Source of the DNA: Carpediemonas membranifera
Lineage: Eukaryota; Fornicata
Direction of reading: 5' to 3'
Assembly: GCA_019828565.1 (NCBI GenBank)
Contig: JAHDYR010000021.1
Location: 124,001-188,000 of the forward strand
DNA: 64,000 nucleotides
Shown piece after piece: positions 35,125-46,472 of this stretch. Each line of letters starts with the position of its first letter. Positions within the stretch are counted from its first letter, which is position 1. A program made the position numbers and the translations under genes. The notes under the pieces are model-generated. The model was given only the letters and a program-made list of their open reading frames with translations. It was not told the origin of the DNA and ran no database searches.

Positions 35125-37916
35125 CGCCCCCCATGTCGCCGATACGCCGACTGTGCACCAGATTCGCGGAAGGCGCGCCGGAATTAACAGAATTTCGAAC
35201 GTTGACGGCCAGGACTTTCATTGACTGATTCCGGCTTGAAAATTTAAACTGTGCACTGTGTCGCCCTAGGAAGCCGGGCGGTACCCCAGGAGCCCTTGAC
35301 CACTTCAGCGCGCCGTTTTGTCATCTTACACAGACGCTGCCGGCAAGTTTTGCGGCTCGTTCAACGACCTGTCAGGTTCGCAACTCGGCCCAGTTGGGCA
35401 ATGCGGCAAGGCCGACTCGACGCCGCTCTGGAGATGCAGTAAGATGCATTTTTGATTTGCGATCTCCCCAGGATCAGCCGTCAGCAGTTTTCGAAGAAAC
35501 CTCAAAATGGTGCACGCTCTTGATAACATCTTCGCCCCTCGCTCCGTTGCGCTCATTGGCGCTTCTGAGAAGCCCGGTGTTGGCCGTACTATGGCTGAGA
35601 ACCTTCTTGATTTCTCTGGCGAGTTCTACCCCGTGAACCCCACCAGAGAGACTGTCCTTGGCCGCAAGTGCTACAAGTCTGTTCTTGACCTCCCCGAGAC
35701 CCCCGATACCGCCATCCTTGTCATCCCCGCTCGCTTCTGCGCTAACGCTGTCAAGGAGTGCGTTCAGAAGGGCATCCCCGGTGGCATCATCATCTCTGCT
35801 GGTTTCAAGGAGATGGGTGAACCCGGCATCAAGCTCGAGAAGGACATCATGGAAATTGCTCAGGGCAAGTTCCGCATCGTTGGCCCTAACTGCCTCGGTG
35901 TCCAGAACTCCCACTACGGCTACAACGGCACCTTCGCCGGCTCCCTGACCAAGCCCGGCAAGGTTGCTTTCATCTCCCAGTCCGGTGCCCTCTGCTGTGC
36001 CGTCCTCGACTGGTCCCTGACCATCGGCCTCGGCTTCTCTGGCTTCGTCTCCATCGGCTCCATGCTCGACCTCGACTGGGGAGATATCATCGACTACTAT
36101 GGCTCCGATGACAACACCGAGGCCATCATCTGCTACATCGAGGGCCTCGGCGATGCCGAGTCCTTCTACCGCGCCGCCAAGAAGGTTTCCCCCAAGAAGC
36201 CCATCATCGTCATCAAGTCCGGCCGTACCGCCGCTGGTGCCTCCGCCGTCGCCTCCCACACTGGCTCCCTTGCCGGCTCCGACGACGTCCTCGACACCCT
36301 CTTCGAGCGCTGCGGTGTCCTCCGCGTCAACGAGATCCAGGACCTCTTCCTCCTCGCCGACGTCGTCGCCGCCCAGCCCCTCCCTGCTGGCTCCCCCGCC
36401 TCACCATCGTCACCAACGCTGGTGGCCCCGGTGTCATCTCCACCGATGCTCTTATCTCCGGCGGCTCCGAGCTGACCAAGTTGTCCGAGGGCACCTTCAA
36501 GGAGCTCAACGACTTCCTCCCCGCCGCCTGGTCCCGCAACAACCCTGTTGACATCCTCGGCGACGCTCCTCCCCAGACCTACGCCGGCTCCCTCGCCATC
36601 GCTGCTCGCGACCCCAACGCCGACGGCATGCTCGTCATCCTCACCCCCCAGGGTGTGACCGACGCGACTGCCACCGCCAAGCACCTCGCAGAATACGCCA
36701 CCTCCACTGGCAAGCCCGTCATCGCCTCCTGGGTCGGTGGCAAGGACGTCCAGGAGGGCCGCAACGTCCTCCGCCAGGCTGGCATCCCCTGCTTCGAGTA
36801 CCCCGACCTCGCCGTCCGCATGTGGAACTACCTCGTCAAGTACGGCCGCACCATCGCCGACCTCACCAAGAACGAGACCCTCAGCAGCAAGGACCTCGTG
36901 CCCGCTGGCGCCAAGGACGCCGCTATGGCCATCATGAAGGAGGCCTACGACGCCAAGCGCTCTTACCTTACCGAGTATGAGTCCAAGAAGGTCCTCGAGG
37001 CCTACGGCATCAAGATCTGCGCCACCGAGGTCGCCTTCACCCCCGAGGAGGCCGCCCAGAAGGCCAAGGAGATCGGCTTCCCCGTGGTCGTCAAGATCCA
37101 CTCTGAGACCATCACCCACAAGTCCGATGTCGGCGGTGTCAAGGTCAACCTCAAGACCGAGGAGGAGGTCATCGCCGTCTACAAGGACATGGAGCAGCGC
37201 ATCGGCCGCCCCGGCTTCCTCGGCGTCACCGTCCAGGCCATGATCGACCTCAAGGGCTCCGAGGTCATCATCGGCATGAACCGCGACCCCCAGTACGGCC
37301 CCGTCCTCGTGTTCGGTGCCGGCGGTGTCCTCGTCGAGATCTTCAAGGACTCTGCGCTCGCCATCCCCCCGCTCAACCTCGAGGAGGCCAAGGCGACGAT
37401 CGAGAAGACCAAGATCTACAAGGCGCTCAAGGGCTTCCGTGGCGAGCCCGCCGTCGACCTCCAGGGCCTCGCCGAGACCCTCGTCAAGTTCTCTTACCTC
37501 ATTTCCGATCTCAAGATCGTCAAGGAGCTCGACATCAACCCCCTCCTCGCCAAGACCGACGCCGTCATCGCTCTCGATGCCCGTGTCATCATTTCCTTCG
37601 ACGAGATGCAGGGCGCAATGTGCTATGAGGAGTAAATGTTAATTTTGCAATGTCGCGTCAAGCGCTGTTTAGTAAGTCATGCTATCGCGAGGGGCGCATA
37701 TGCTGGGTCTGCTCAATGTCAACCGTCCACTGGTCGGATTAGCCTGGGCGCATGTTCTGTGCGATTGTGATGCGGCTGTTGCCCCACTTTTCGTCTGGAT
37801 GATCCCACCCGAGCTGGTTTAGAGGTTACCTCGACAGCTGCCGTGTGTTCAGCGCAGCGATCTCAGTCCGTCCAGGCATGCTTACCAGCTGTGGCATCGG
37901 CTGAGTGGGATGAGTC
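35125..37916 (+). repeat. Right arm of the 2.8-kb inverted repeat
   Basis: Mirror image of 31956-34741 across a 383-bp spacer, forming a structure of about 5.96 kb in total. Differences seen: an extra T in the run before the start codon (35449-35453), an extra TC at about 36391-36397, and three C runs one base longer than in the other arm. Confidence 0.9.
35507..37635 (+). CDS. Acetyl-CoA synthetase (ADP-forming), copy B, frame broken mid-gene
   Basis: Same enzyme as copy A, in divergent orientation. The N-terminal frame runs 35507-36475. A two-base excess at 36391-36397 (GGCTCCCCCG against GGCCCCCG in copy A) shifts it, so residues after about 295 are out of frame until the correct frame resumes as an open stretch 36481-37635 that ends normally (DEMQGAMCYEE). 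Copy B has the intact ATP-grasp domain that copy A lacks, and copy A has the intact middle that copy B lacks. Either both are broken genes or the differences are consensus errors in C/G runs. Confidence 0.88.
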
Positions 37917-38045
37917 GGGCTGCATCATGGAGCCAAACATGACGCCATCATATGATGAGGATATGACTTGTCTCGTTCCCAGCTGAGTTCATCCAACATG
38001 ACACACCAGCACGCGATGCGAGTCCATTTATAACACCATACACCC

Positions 38046-39050
38046 TCATTCCGCATCCCGCCGGTCAAAGTGGGTGATCTGCAGCTTTCCCTCCTTCGAC
38101 GCGTATGCCAGCATCGTACCGTCTTCCGACCAGGCCGCCACAGGGCCAAAATTCCCATGCCGCTGCCTTACGAAGTGCAGCTGCATGTCCTCATAAATGG
38201 ACACGCTCTTCTCAGTTACTACGGCCACGAGCATGGGATAGTAGAGGCCGGCCTCCCGGGTCTGCTCGCTGCGGACAGCGATGGAGAGAATAGAGCTCTC
38301 CAACTCCACGCTAGCGACGGGCACGAGCACAGGGGCGTTCTTGCTGCTGAACAGGGTCAGCGTACCACTGTTCTGGCCCATGAGAACCACCCCGTTGCCC
38401 ACAGCGAGAGCTGTGAATGGGTCTGCCCTTGGCGCGTGTTGCTCGGCAAGCACGGCCATCTGCGGATCGTTATCACACCGCATGATGGTCAGTGCCGAGG
38501 GGCTGGCAACTGCCATCAGCGTCGACTGAGATACGGAGAGGAGCGCCGCGTCAAAGGCACCAGGAACCCTACCGATAGACACGGCATCACCGGACGCCAT
38601 GTCCATGTGGCAGGCGAGGTCCAGGCCGCAGAGGGCGAGGTACTGCTCATCATTGCTCTCGGTCAGCCCGCGGATGCTGGTAATCGGTACGTTGAGCTCT
38701 GTGCCAAAGTGGGTGAGGGGCACCTTGTCGAACTCCCCGTTTGATACGTAGGCCTCGAGGTCTGCGATCTGGATGCTTCCGTCAGTAATCCACATATATT
38801 GTATGGCCTCTCCCTCTGCGACAATGTCCGCGATGTATATTGAGTGTATCCGGTTCAAGCTTGTGGAATAGTTGTGAAGCAGCGTCAGGGCGCGGTCCGT
38901 GACCTTCCATAGGAGCACATGGCCGTTGGACAGCCCCGTGGTAAGATGCTGGCCATTTGACGCGAATGTAAGCGATGTAATGACCGCATCCTCTTGACGC
39001 AGCTCATGCTGGCTCGTAGAGGCGACGCTATAGAACGTTTCCTCCCCCAT
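38046..39050 (-). CDS. WD40-repeat protein
   Basis: 334 residues from MGEETFYSVASTSQ (39050). The frame extends 46 codons upstream with low-complexity Arg-rich sequence, which I leave out. Blades: VITSLTFASNGQHLTTGLSN with GHVLLWK, ALGNGVVLMGQNSGTLTLF and PVAAWSEDGTMLAYASKEGK ending near the C-terminus. Six or seven blades fit. Repeats are degenerate and no named orthologue is evident; it could be a trafficking, ciliary or RNA-processing scaffold. It sits 68 bp downstream of the PBDC1-like gene on the same strand. Confidence 0.6.
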   Translation of the reverse strand: MGEETFYSVASTSQHELRQEDAVITSLTFASNGQHLTTGLSNGHVLLWKVTDRALTLLHNYSTSLNRIHSIYIADIVAEGEAIQYMWITDGSIQIADLEAYVSNGEFDKVPLTHFGTELNVPITSIRGLTESNDEQYLALCGLDLACHMDMASGDAVSIGRVPGAFDAALLSVSQSTLMAVASPSALTIMRCDNDPQMAVLAEQHAPRADPFTALAVGNGVVLMGQNSGTLTLFSSKNAPVLVPVASVELESSILSIAVRSEQTREAGLYYPMLVAVVTEKSVSIYEDMQLHFVRQRHGNFGPVAAWSEDGTMLAYASKEGKLQITHFDRRDAE

Positions 39051-39118
39051 GTCTGAGATGGAGGGGTAAAACTGCGAGATGACTCCCAGGGCATGCCACC
39101 GGGCCCTAACCGCTATGT

Positions 39119-39586
39119 TTACTTGGCATACTGCTTGGCGTTGACGCCCTCCTTGTTTCTCGCGATCTCGATGGCGAGATACTGGCATCTGGGGACAATG
39201 ATGGTGTTGTGCTCGTCGCAGTCCTTCTTGCAGTCAACACGGAGCAGCGTCGCCATGTTCCAGTCGGGGATCTTGCCTTCGAACGGCATCAGGAATGGCC
39301 TCCACTTCTTCTTGGCATCCTCGGACTTGAGCTCCTCCTCCTCGACGGCATCGATGTTCAGCTCGGGAAAAGCGAAACGGAACGAAGAATAGATAAGATC
39401 GTCGATCTTAGTCATTCTGAACGTCGTGAGGTCCTTGACAGACTTGCGCAGACGATCATACGTCTCTGCATACTTCTAGGTGAGTGCCGAGGGAAAAAAA
39501 CAAACAGCAGCCTTCATCGCCCAGTTCAGCTCAATCTGAGCATCGTTGCTTACGCCTTCCTCGAAAGGATCGTGCTTTGGGGCCAT
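39119..39586 (-). CDS. PBDC1-like protein, two exons
   Basis: Exon 1 39506-39586, 30-nt intron 39476-39505 (GTTTGT to CTCACCTAG), exon 2 39119-39475; 145 residues. The joined sequence reads ELNWAMKAA then KYAETYDRLRKSV, and continues KIDDLIYSSFRFAFPEL, KKKWRPFLMPFEGKIPDWN, TLLRVDCKKDCDEHNTIIVP and YLAIEIARNKEG. These match PBDC1/YPL225W, a conserved cytosolic protein reported to act as a nascent-chain chaperone. Length matches the family. Without the intron the first 27 residues would be lost. Confidence 0.9.
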
Positions 39587-39797
39587 CCTCGCGTCTCACA
39601 GTCACCGGCAGTTTAAGGTTCTTGACTAATGCTCTGAAACGAGCACCCCGACCCACATAGGCCTTGCCTACAGGTATCGGGCATCGTCAAGTAGAGACAC
39701 GTTAAACTGCCGCCGCCCTCACATTGTCGTCATCACTGCCTTCGTGACACCAATCAGAAGATGCATGCTATTTAGTAGTAACCGAGGACCATATGTT

Positions 39798-40376
39798 TCA
39801 CACATCGAGCAGCCCGTCCAGCATTGCCTCGTCCTCGTCGTCGAGCACGCTATCATACAGAGACTTATCCGCCCGGGTGTCGACCAGCCTGATACCCGGA
39901 CTGGCAGTCTTCTCCACGGCCATGCCGGCAAGGTTTGCCATGCGGTACTTCTCGGGGTCGAAGCCCGGGCTTGCTTGATAGAGCTTGCTCGCGGACATCA
40001 ATTTGCTCGTGGGAAGCTCGTATGCCTCGTCCTCTTCGAGAAGGCCCTCGATATCTTCGTCAAGGAACCTGTCGAGCTGATCAATGGACGCTTTGGATGC
40101 AGTATTCGGGTTGTGCTGCTGTTGTTCGCGCTGAGGCGCTCGTCGTGCACTGGCGGCGGTGTTGGCGTCATATGATGTGCGAGATGTATGTATAGGCGTG
40201 GAAGTTGCACTAGCTCCTGGGGCCCGTGGAGTTGAACGCGCTGATGACTGATGTGGAACATTTGGTGTGCCACGAGCAGAGGGATGGGCAGATCGCGCTG
40301 AATCAAGCGCCATTTCAGGAATATTGTTATGTTTTGGTAGTTCGTCGTTTTTCGGCGCAGATGAACCTGCTCCCAT
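39798..40376 (-). CDS. Putative N-myristoylated low-complexity protein
   Basis: 192 residues starting MGAGSSAPKND, a good N-myristoylation context (Gly2, Ser6). Residues 20-95 are Ser/Ala/Pro/Thr/Arg-rich and probably disordered. The acidic C-terminal third has ordered-looking helices (IDQLDRFLDEDIEGLLEEDE, SLYDSVLDDEDEAMLDGLLD). No domain recognised. A membrane-tethered, possibly flagellar or cortical adaptor is a guess from the lipid-anchor signal alone. Confidence 0.55.
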   Translation of the reverse strand: MGAGSSAPKNDELPKHNNIPEMALDSARSAHPSARGTPNVPHQSSARSTPRAPGASATSTPIHTSRTSYDANTAASARRAPQREQQQHNPNTASKASIDQLDRFLDEDIEGLLEEDEAYELPTSKLMSASKLYQASPGFDPEKYRMANLAGMAVEKTASPGIRLVDTRADKSLYDSVLDDEDEAMLDGLLDV

Positions 40377-40597
40377 TCGTCGTTGTAGTTTTTATCGATT
40401 TCGGAGAGCATATTCTGCACCGAGTTGTTATGTTGCACTCTGTCATGCCATGCCAGCTGAGCGACACACAACGAATGGGCCAAGGTGCGTTTAGCCACAT
40501 CTCAACGCCACACAGCTCATGATCAGCCGACGCGTGTACCCGGCCCCTTGACAAGCCCCACTCATACGGTATTGAACAAAACCTGCCCTGCCTTGGT

Positions 40598-43500
40598 CTA
40601 CCGTCCCCTGCGTGCCGATCCGATTCGCTGCGACCCCCCGGTCGTCTTCCCCCCAAGGTTCAGGGGCGGCAACTGCCCTGCGCTCCCGCTGCCCGGCTTC
40701 GACCGGCCCAAGGGGTCAATCACTCCAACATTGGGGGTCCGACTGAACGTCTTGTTGTAGCTCTCCTCCCTGTTGACGAGCTCCCGCTTGTAGTACTCGA
40801 TCTCCCGTCTTAGTCGGCCCATGACCTGCTGCTGCTCAGCGGCCATCTGCTCAAGCTCGGCGATGGCCTCGAGGTCCTCCTGGCGTGGCGGGCGACTGTC
40901 GAAGTCGCGGCGCTCGGACTCGTATTGCGCCAGGAGCTCCTCGTAGCGGGATTCGAGATCGTATCTGAGATTTTCCATATCTGTGGTCAATCTGTCGATC
41001 TCTGCGTCCTTCTCGCTCCGTGCGACCTCGATCTCCTCCTGCGCTCTCCGAAGCTCGTCGGCCAGCCTCTGCTGGAACAACACGCGCTCCTCCTTGAGCG
41101 TCGCGTCCCCGTCCGCGGCCGTTTGGGCTATCCTCTTCTTAGCGTCGTCCAGAGTGACAACGAGTGCGTCGTGCGACTGCATGAGACTGTCAAACCTCTC
41201 CTGCAGCCCGAGGAGGTCTCGATCCCGGCTCTCGACCGTCGCCTCTGCCTGGGCGATCACCTGCTGAAGCCCACGGACCTTGGCCGCGGCCTCTTCCTGC
41301 TGGGCCCGCATGGTCGCCATCACCTGCTCGACCCCAGCGGCGTGTTCAGCCCCCAACCTGTTCAGCGCGGCCTCCTTATCCGCAGCCAGGTCAGCTTCGA
41401 GCTTGTCCAGGGCCGCCCGGTGGTCCTTCTCGAGCCTGGCGACGGCTGCTTCGTGCTGGTCCATTGTCTCGTTCATAGACACCTTAGCAGCTGTAGCGGC
41501 TTCCTGTGCGGCCTGGCCCATCATCTTGAGCTTCTCCTCGAGTTCGTCCACGCGGGTCTGCCACTCACCGGCGCTGGCGTCGTTCGCCTTGAGCGCGGCC
41601 TTGAGCTTCTCTTCATGGACCCGGTCCTTCTCGTCCAAGGCATCAGCCATTTCTTCCCGAAGAGCCTCGAGGTCGGATGCCCGAGCTGCCTTCGCCTCCT
41701 CCAGGGCTGCCCTCAACTTGCCGACAGTCGCCTGCTCCTCCGCGATCCGTTCGTCCTGGGCCGCCACGGTGTCTCTGAGCGACGCCAGCTCTCTGTCGGC
41801 CTTCCCGTTGGCCGCCAGACTCAGCTCCAGCTGACTGTGCTTTGAGTCGAGCTCGGCCAGCAGCGTCTGCACCCGCTCCTCGAGCCCGGTCACCTGAGAG
41901 TCGGTGGAGTCTGCCATGGACGACACACGGTCCTGCAGCTCGGCCATGCGGGCAGTGGTGCTCTCAAGGTCTGTTTTGAGCGCGGTGTTGTCCTCTGTCA
42001 AACCCTCGATGGTCGACTCAGCCTTCTCAGCGGCAGATGCGGCATCCTTGGCCGCCTGGTCCATCTCCTGCCGGATCTGGGCGATCTCGGCCTCCTTCTC
42101 GGCCTCAATCGCGGTTACACGCTCCTCTGCAGCAGCTGTCGCCTCCTGTGCTTCCCTCAGCTCAACTCCGAGCCGGTCGACCTGCGCGGCAAGGGCCTCA
42201 GCCCGTTTCACGGCATCACTAGCCCTAGCGTCCCCGGTCTGGACTGTCTGGGCGATCCTGGCCCTGAGGGCGTCAGTCTCCTCCCGCTCGAGGGCGAGCT
42301 TCTCCTTGAGGGCAGTGATGTTGTCACCGAGGTCGACCGCCTTCTTGGCCCAGTCGACCGCCTCGGCCTTGGAGTCGGCCAGCTCGGTGTCGAGTTGCTC
42401 GACCTTGGCCTGCAGCTGGGCAACTGTGGCGCGCTCAGTCGCAAGGTCGGTGTCGGTCCGAGTCTGACCCTCCTTAGAATCCGCCAGCTGCTCTGCGAGC
42501 TCGACCGCCTTGGCCTCAAACTTGTCCCTGCTGACCGTGGTCGCCTGTAGTCTCTCGCGTGTCTCGTCGAGCTGGCGTCGGACGTTGTCGAGCTCAGCCT
42601 TAACCTGCGAGACGAGCTCATCGCTCGCTGACCCCTCGCTGGCCAGGGCCGCGGCCTTCTCCTTCTCCTGCTCGAGCTCTGCGGCAAGACTGCTCTCCCG
42701 CTTCTCTGACTCCTCCAGGCTCAACTTGACCTGCTCGAGCTCATCCTCAAGCTGGGCGATCTCCTTGTTCTTTGAGATCATCATTTCAGCACTGTTCCGG
42801 AGGTCTCCGGTCATTCTCTTGTTCTGCGCCTCGAACCCAGCAATCTTCACGGCGTACTCATCCCCGCGGTCCCGGATCATCTTCTCGAGCTCCTCGTTCG
42901 CCTGAGTCAGTCTTGCGACCTCATCCCTCAGCCTTGCAGCCTCACCGTCCGCCGCACTGTGTTGGAGTCTGAGCCCGCTGAGGGCGACCACCTCCTTGTC
43001 GTACCGGGCCTGCAGCAGGGCTCGGGACTCGCGCTCGTGGGCCAGTTCCTCTGTGAGCTGAGCATTACGATCATTTGCGGCCGAAAGCTCAGTCTTGGCG
43101 TCGTTCTCGCGGGACTCGGCGGCATTCACCTGGCCGAGAAGCTCGTCTCTCAGCGACTTGAGCTGGCCCTCGGCTTCAGTCCTCGCGGCCCGCATCTCCT
43201 CAGTGAACACGGCGCCCTTTCTCTCGAGCTCGGCCCTGCTTTCGTCCATCACACGCCGCAGCTCGGCCTCGTGGTCAGCGTCCGACCCTGCCCGGGACTC
43301 CTGCAGCCTGGCCAGCTCTCGCTCAAGCTCCTGGGCCTTGTCCTGCTTGGCGATGACTGCGTCCTTTGCTTTCCGCACATCGTCGCTGATCTTGTCCACC
43401 CTGGCTCGTGAGGCCCGTTTGATCTCAGCTAGCCGTGCCTCGCAGTCGGACTTATACTTCTGGAACCGCTCGATGAACTGCTCGCGCTCTAGCTGGTGCT

Positions 43501-43784
43501 GGTGGTTGAGTTTCTGCAGTGCGTCCTGTACGAGCTCGCATTCCTGTTGCTCATGAATGCGGTCCTTGAAAAGGTTCATGCGATGCGTCGTTTCTTCAAG
43601 GAGGGCCGTAATTTCGTCTTCATAGCGGCCAGTGAGGCCCTGCATAGCGAGCTCGCTGTCCTCCGTCTGGATAATCGAGATGAGTGGGGAAACGAACCTT
43701 GCTGTTGAGATGGTAGATGACCTTTGTCAGCTGTGCAATCTTCTTCGACATTTTGAAGTGGACGTCATCGTAAGGCGGCCTCAT
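40598..43784 (-). CDS. FAM184-like giant coiled-coil protein, two exons
   Basis: Exon 1 43698-43784, 31-nt intron 43667-43697 (GTTCGT to TTATCCAG), exon 2 40598-43666; about 1051 residues. The joined N-terminus reads MSKKIAQLTKVIYHLNSK then TEDSELAMQGLTGRYEDEIT, matching the FAM184A/B family (KMSKKIAQLTKVIYALNTK). The rest is almost unbroken coiled coil to about residue 960, then a short tail. FAM184 function is poorly known. Alternative reading starts upstream (to 43835) lack an ATG. One of the longest genes in the window; no frame break. Confidence 0.8.
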
Positions 43785-44066
43785 CTGCACCGAATGAGGA
43801 TTTTCAGTGACGAATTTTCTCTGGCTAAACTGCACAGTGTTCGCAACGACCGGTCGTCTTCGTCGGAGGAGCAGTAGTGGTTCCTGTACAGCAGGGTGTT
43901 AGTTCTGAATTATAACGCGCACGTCTCCATATGCCACGACAGCCGCCCTCATTTCGGATGCCGCTGACGATCGCAGTGCCAGCCCACTCAGCGGCACGGT
44001 TGGCAGTTTAGTTGATGTCGAATCAGTACAAGGGAAAACCGTAAAATTTACACGGGAAACATGGAC
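43785..44066. other. Intergenic
   Basis: About 280 bp between two minus-strand genes; nothing recognised beyond the likely promoter of the FAM184-like gene and the 3' flank of the inositol-phosphate synthase gene. Confidence 0.35.
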
Positions 44067-45730
44067 TTACTCTTTGAGGGAGCCGCGCTCGCGCATCATG
44101 GGCATGACGCGGTTCTCAAGACGCATGTTGGTCTCGATGGGGAGGCCGGCGACGCAGCGGAGGATGTTCTCGAGGCAGGCACGCTGGGCGGGGAGGGCGT
44201 TGATGATGGGTGTCTGGTCGGGGACGCGGGGGGCCTTGCAGAAGAAGGAGATGGTGTTCATGACGGGGTGGAAGTTCTCCCACTCGCCGTTGGGCTCGCG
44301 GATCTCGAGACGGCCGAGCATCTCGCCGCAGAGGGCCATGTCCATGATGATGGGGGCCGCCAGGAGGGAGTCCTCGCACGTGTTGTGGAGGACGATGGTG
44401 TTCTTGCCGCGCATGAAGATCTCGGAGGTGTACTCGTCCATGGCGCGCTTGGAGTCGCCGACGTACTTGAGGTACTTGATGACGATGCAGTGGTCGGGCT
44501 TCTCGATCTCGCCGGGGCGCTTGTAAAGGATGTCGTTGGAGGCAACGATGTCGTCAACGACGTTGGCCTTGGTGATCTCCTTGCTGCGGAACTGGGCGGG
44601 GGAGGAGAGGTTGAGGCCGTCGTTGTTGCCCAGATGGTTGTAGGAGGCGATGCAGGTGGGCTTGATGCCCGAGGAGACGAGGAAGTCGGTGAGGACAGAC
44701 TTCATCTTGGTCTGGCCAGACTTGAAGTCGTCGCCGCCGATCATGGAGCGGTTGCGGACGGCGTACTCGATGACGCCGGGGACGAGGGTGTTCTGGGGGG
44801 AGCCGTTGATGAAGGTGACCTTCTCCTCGATGGCGGCGATGGCGAAGAGGCTGGAGGGGGCGATGTGCTTGCTCTTCTCGGCGTCCTTGAGGGAGGCGAG
44901 GAGCTCGGCCTCGGTGGTGTTGACGCCCTCGATGATGGGGGCAAAACACTCGGTGTTGGCGGTCCAGAGGACGACGATCTTCTCGAGGTTGTTCTCCTCC
45001 TTGAACTTGCGCATCTGGGCCTTGATGACCTCGACGTACCAGCGGCGGCCGGTGGTGTCGACCTCCTCGCCGAGCATCTCCTTGGCGTACTCAGCGGTGA
45101 TGACGTTGTTGGCGCGGTCCTCCTGGTTGGCGGCTACGAAGTTGATGTCAAAGACGGAGGGCATGGGGGTGATGTTCTCCATGTAGGGGCGGAGCTTGTG
45201 CTGCAGGGTCACGTCGAGGACGGCGGCCTTCTGCATAGCGGCGTACATGTTGTCGTTGTTGATGTCCCAGCCACCGAGCATGAACTGGTCGGGGTTCTTG
45301 GGGTCAACGAAGGGGACGAGGCTGCGGAAGGGAGCATAGACGTCCTCGCCGGCATGGGTGGTGCCGAGACGGACAGTGGAGCTCTCTATCATGGAGCCGA
45401 AGAAGTTGGGGTTGCAGACACCGTCCTTGCGCTCCCAGGAGATGTTGTGCTGGTTGGCAAGAAGGCCGCCGAGAAGAGTGGAGCCGTTGGAGCCACCGAA
45501 GCCGACAAGCATGAGGCCGGTCTTGGGAGCGTGCTGGCTGATGCGGATCTCGAGCTCCTTGTGAGTAGGAGTGACAACGGCGTGGCCGTCCTTCATCTCA
45601 ACCTCGGTATTGTTGTAGACGAATCTAGAGTAAGAAAATTCGAGCGCCTGTATCGGCAAAAGACATACTTGGAGGACTTATATTCAGTAGTATCGGCCTT
45701 ACCGGCAACGGAGAAAGAATCGACGAGCAT
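44067..45730 (-). CDS. INO1: Inositol-3-phosphate synthase, two exons
   Basis: Exon 1 45669-45730 (MLVDSFSVAGKADTTEYKSS), 44-nt intron 45625-45668 (GTATGT to CTTACTCTAG), exon 2 44067-45624; 539 residues. The junction gives SSK-FVYNNTEVEMK. NAD-binding GFGGSNGSTLLGGLLAN, GWDIN, and the catalytic core motifs SYNHLGNNDG, SKEITKANVVDDIV and CEDSLLAAPIIMDM are clear. The enzyme turns glucose-6-phosphate into inositol-3-phosphate, the first step to inositol lipids. Strong C/G-ending codons suggest high expression. Complete; length fits the family. Confidence 0.96.
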
Positions 45731-46060
45731 TCGTGGGCTTCGTTCGCTGTGACGCAAAGTCGCCAGAGTCACGGTCAGAAATCTGAGGACCCGGCAAAAT
45801 TTTAAGTACTATGGCACCGGCGAATAAAAGGAATGACGCATCGGGCGCTGGGATGATGGAAAGATGATATACAGGCGCACAGCCTTTGATTGCCGCTCAT
45901 ACGCAGGATGTGCAGGATGAGCCCAAGGCCTCCGTGCCTCCGTGGCTGACCCGTTGTCAGTGTTCAGGCGGGTTGAGCACTTGGGTCGACCAGGACTGGT
46001 GCAGGGACCCGTACATGACCTGGAATGTATCCGCGTAAAGACAATCGTCCCTTGCCAACA
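45731..46060. promoter_or_regulatory. Divergent intergenic region between INO1 and TOM7
   Basis: 330 bp between two divergently transcribed genes, so it should hold both promoters. AT-rich near INO1 (CAAAATTTTAAG, 45795-45806). No gene or repeat recognised. Confidence 0.4.
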
Positions 46061-46316
46061 ATGAACGGGATCCGTTTCCACGCTCAACAGCCGCAACAAC
46101 CTCCATCAGAAGTAAGTATCCACCAATGATTCATTATGTAGTTTGTCCGGAAGGTCAAGCTCGTCCAGCGCAAGTTTGAGAGCATCGCCCGTCCTGCGGT
46201 CCAATACGGAGCCATTCCCCTCATCCTCTACCTTGGTCTTACGGTATGCACCATAATACACCATCACACAGACTGATCCCCGTCCCAACATGCTCTCTGT
46301 GTTCAACCCTCTCTGA
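46061..46316 (+). CDS. TOM7: TOM7, outer-membrane translocase subunit, three exons
   Basis: Exons 46061-46111, 46142-46243 and 46272-46316; introns of 30 nt (GTAAGT...TGTAG) and 28 nt (GTATGC...CACACAG). The product is 65 residues. After a variable N-terminus it reads VKLVQRKFESIARPAVQYGA, then IPLILYLGLTTDPRPNML and ends VFNPL. The order basic helix, single membrane helix beginning after (x)YGAIP, LYLG, then Asp-Pro and a Leu-rich end matches Tom7 (GFIPTVLYLGF...DP...LS). Tom7 helps assemble the TOM complex in the outer membrane of mitochondria-related organelles. Too small for ORF callers; three clean splice junctions in frame support it. Confidence 0.82.
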
Positions 46317-46472
46317 GCACCCTTCGCCCTTCATTAAACCGTGTCGCATGCGCTAGTGAGCTCTGTCTCCCACCACTGGACGCGAGTGATGTACTGCTGC
46401 CTTGCTGGCCTCTGGTTCGGGGCTTGTGAATCGATGCTGCGACCCCTTCGCCTTCATTCCGTATTTACAACG

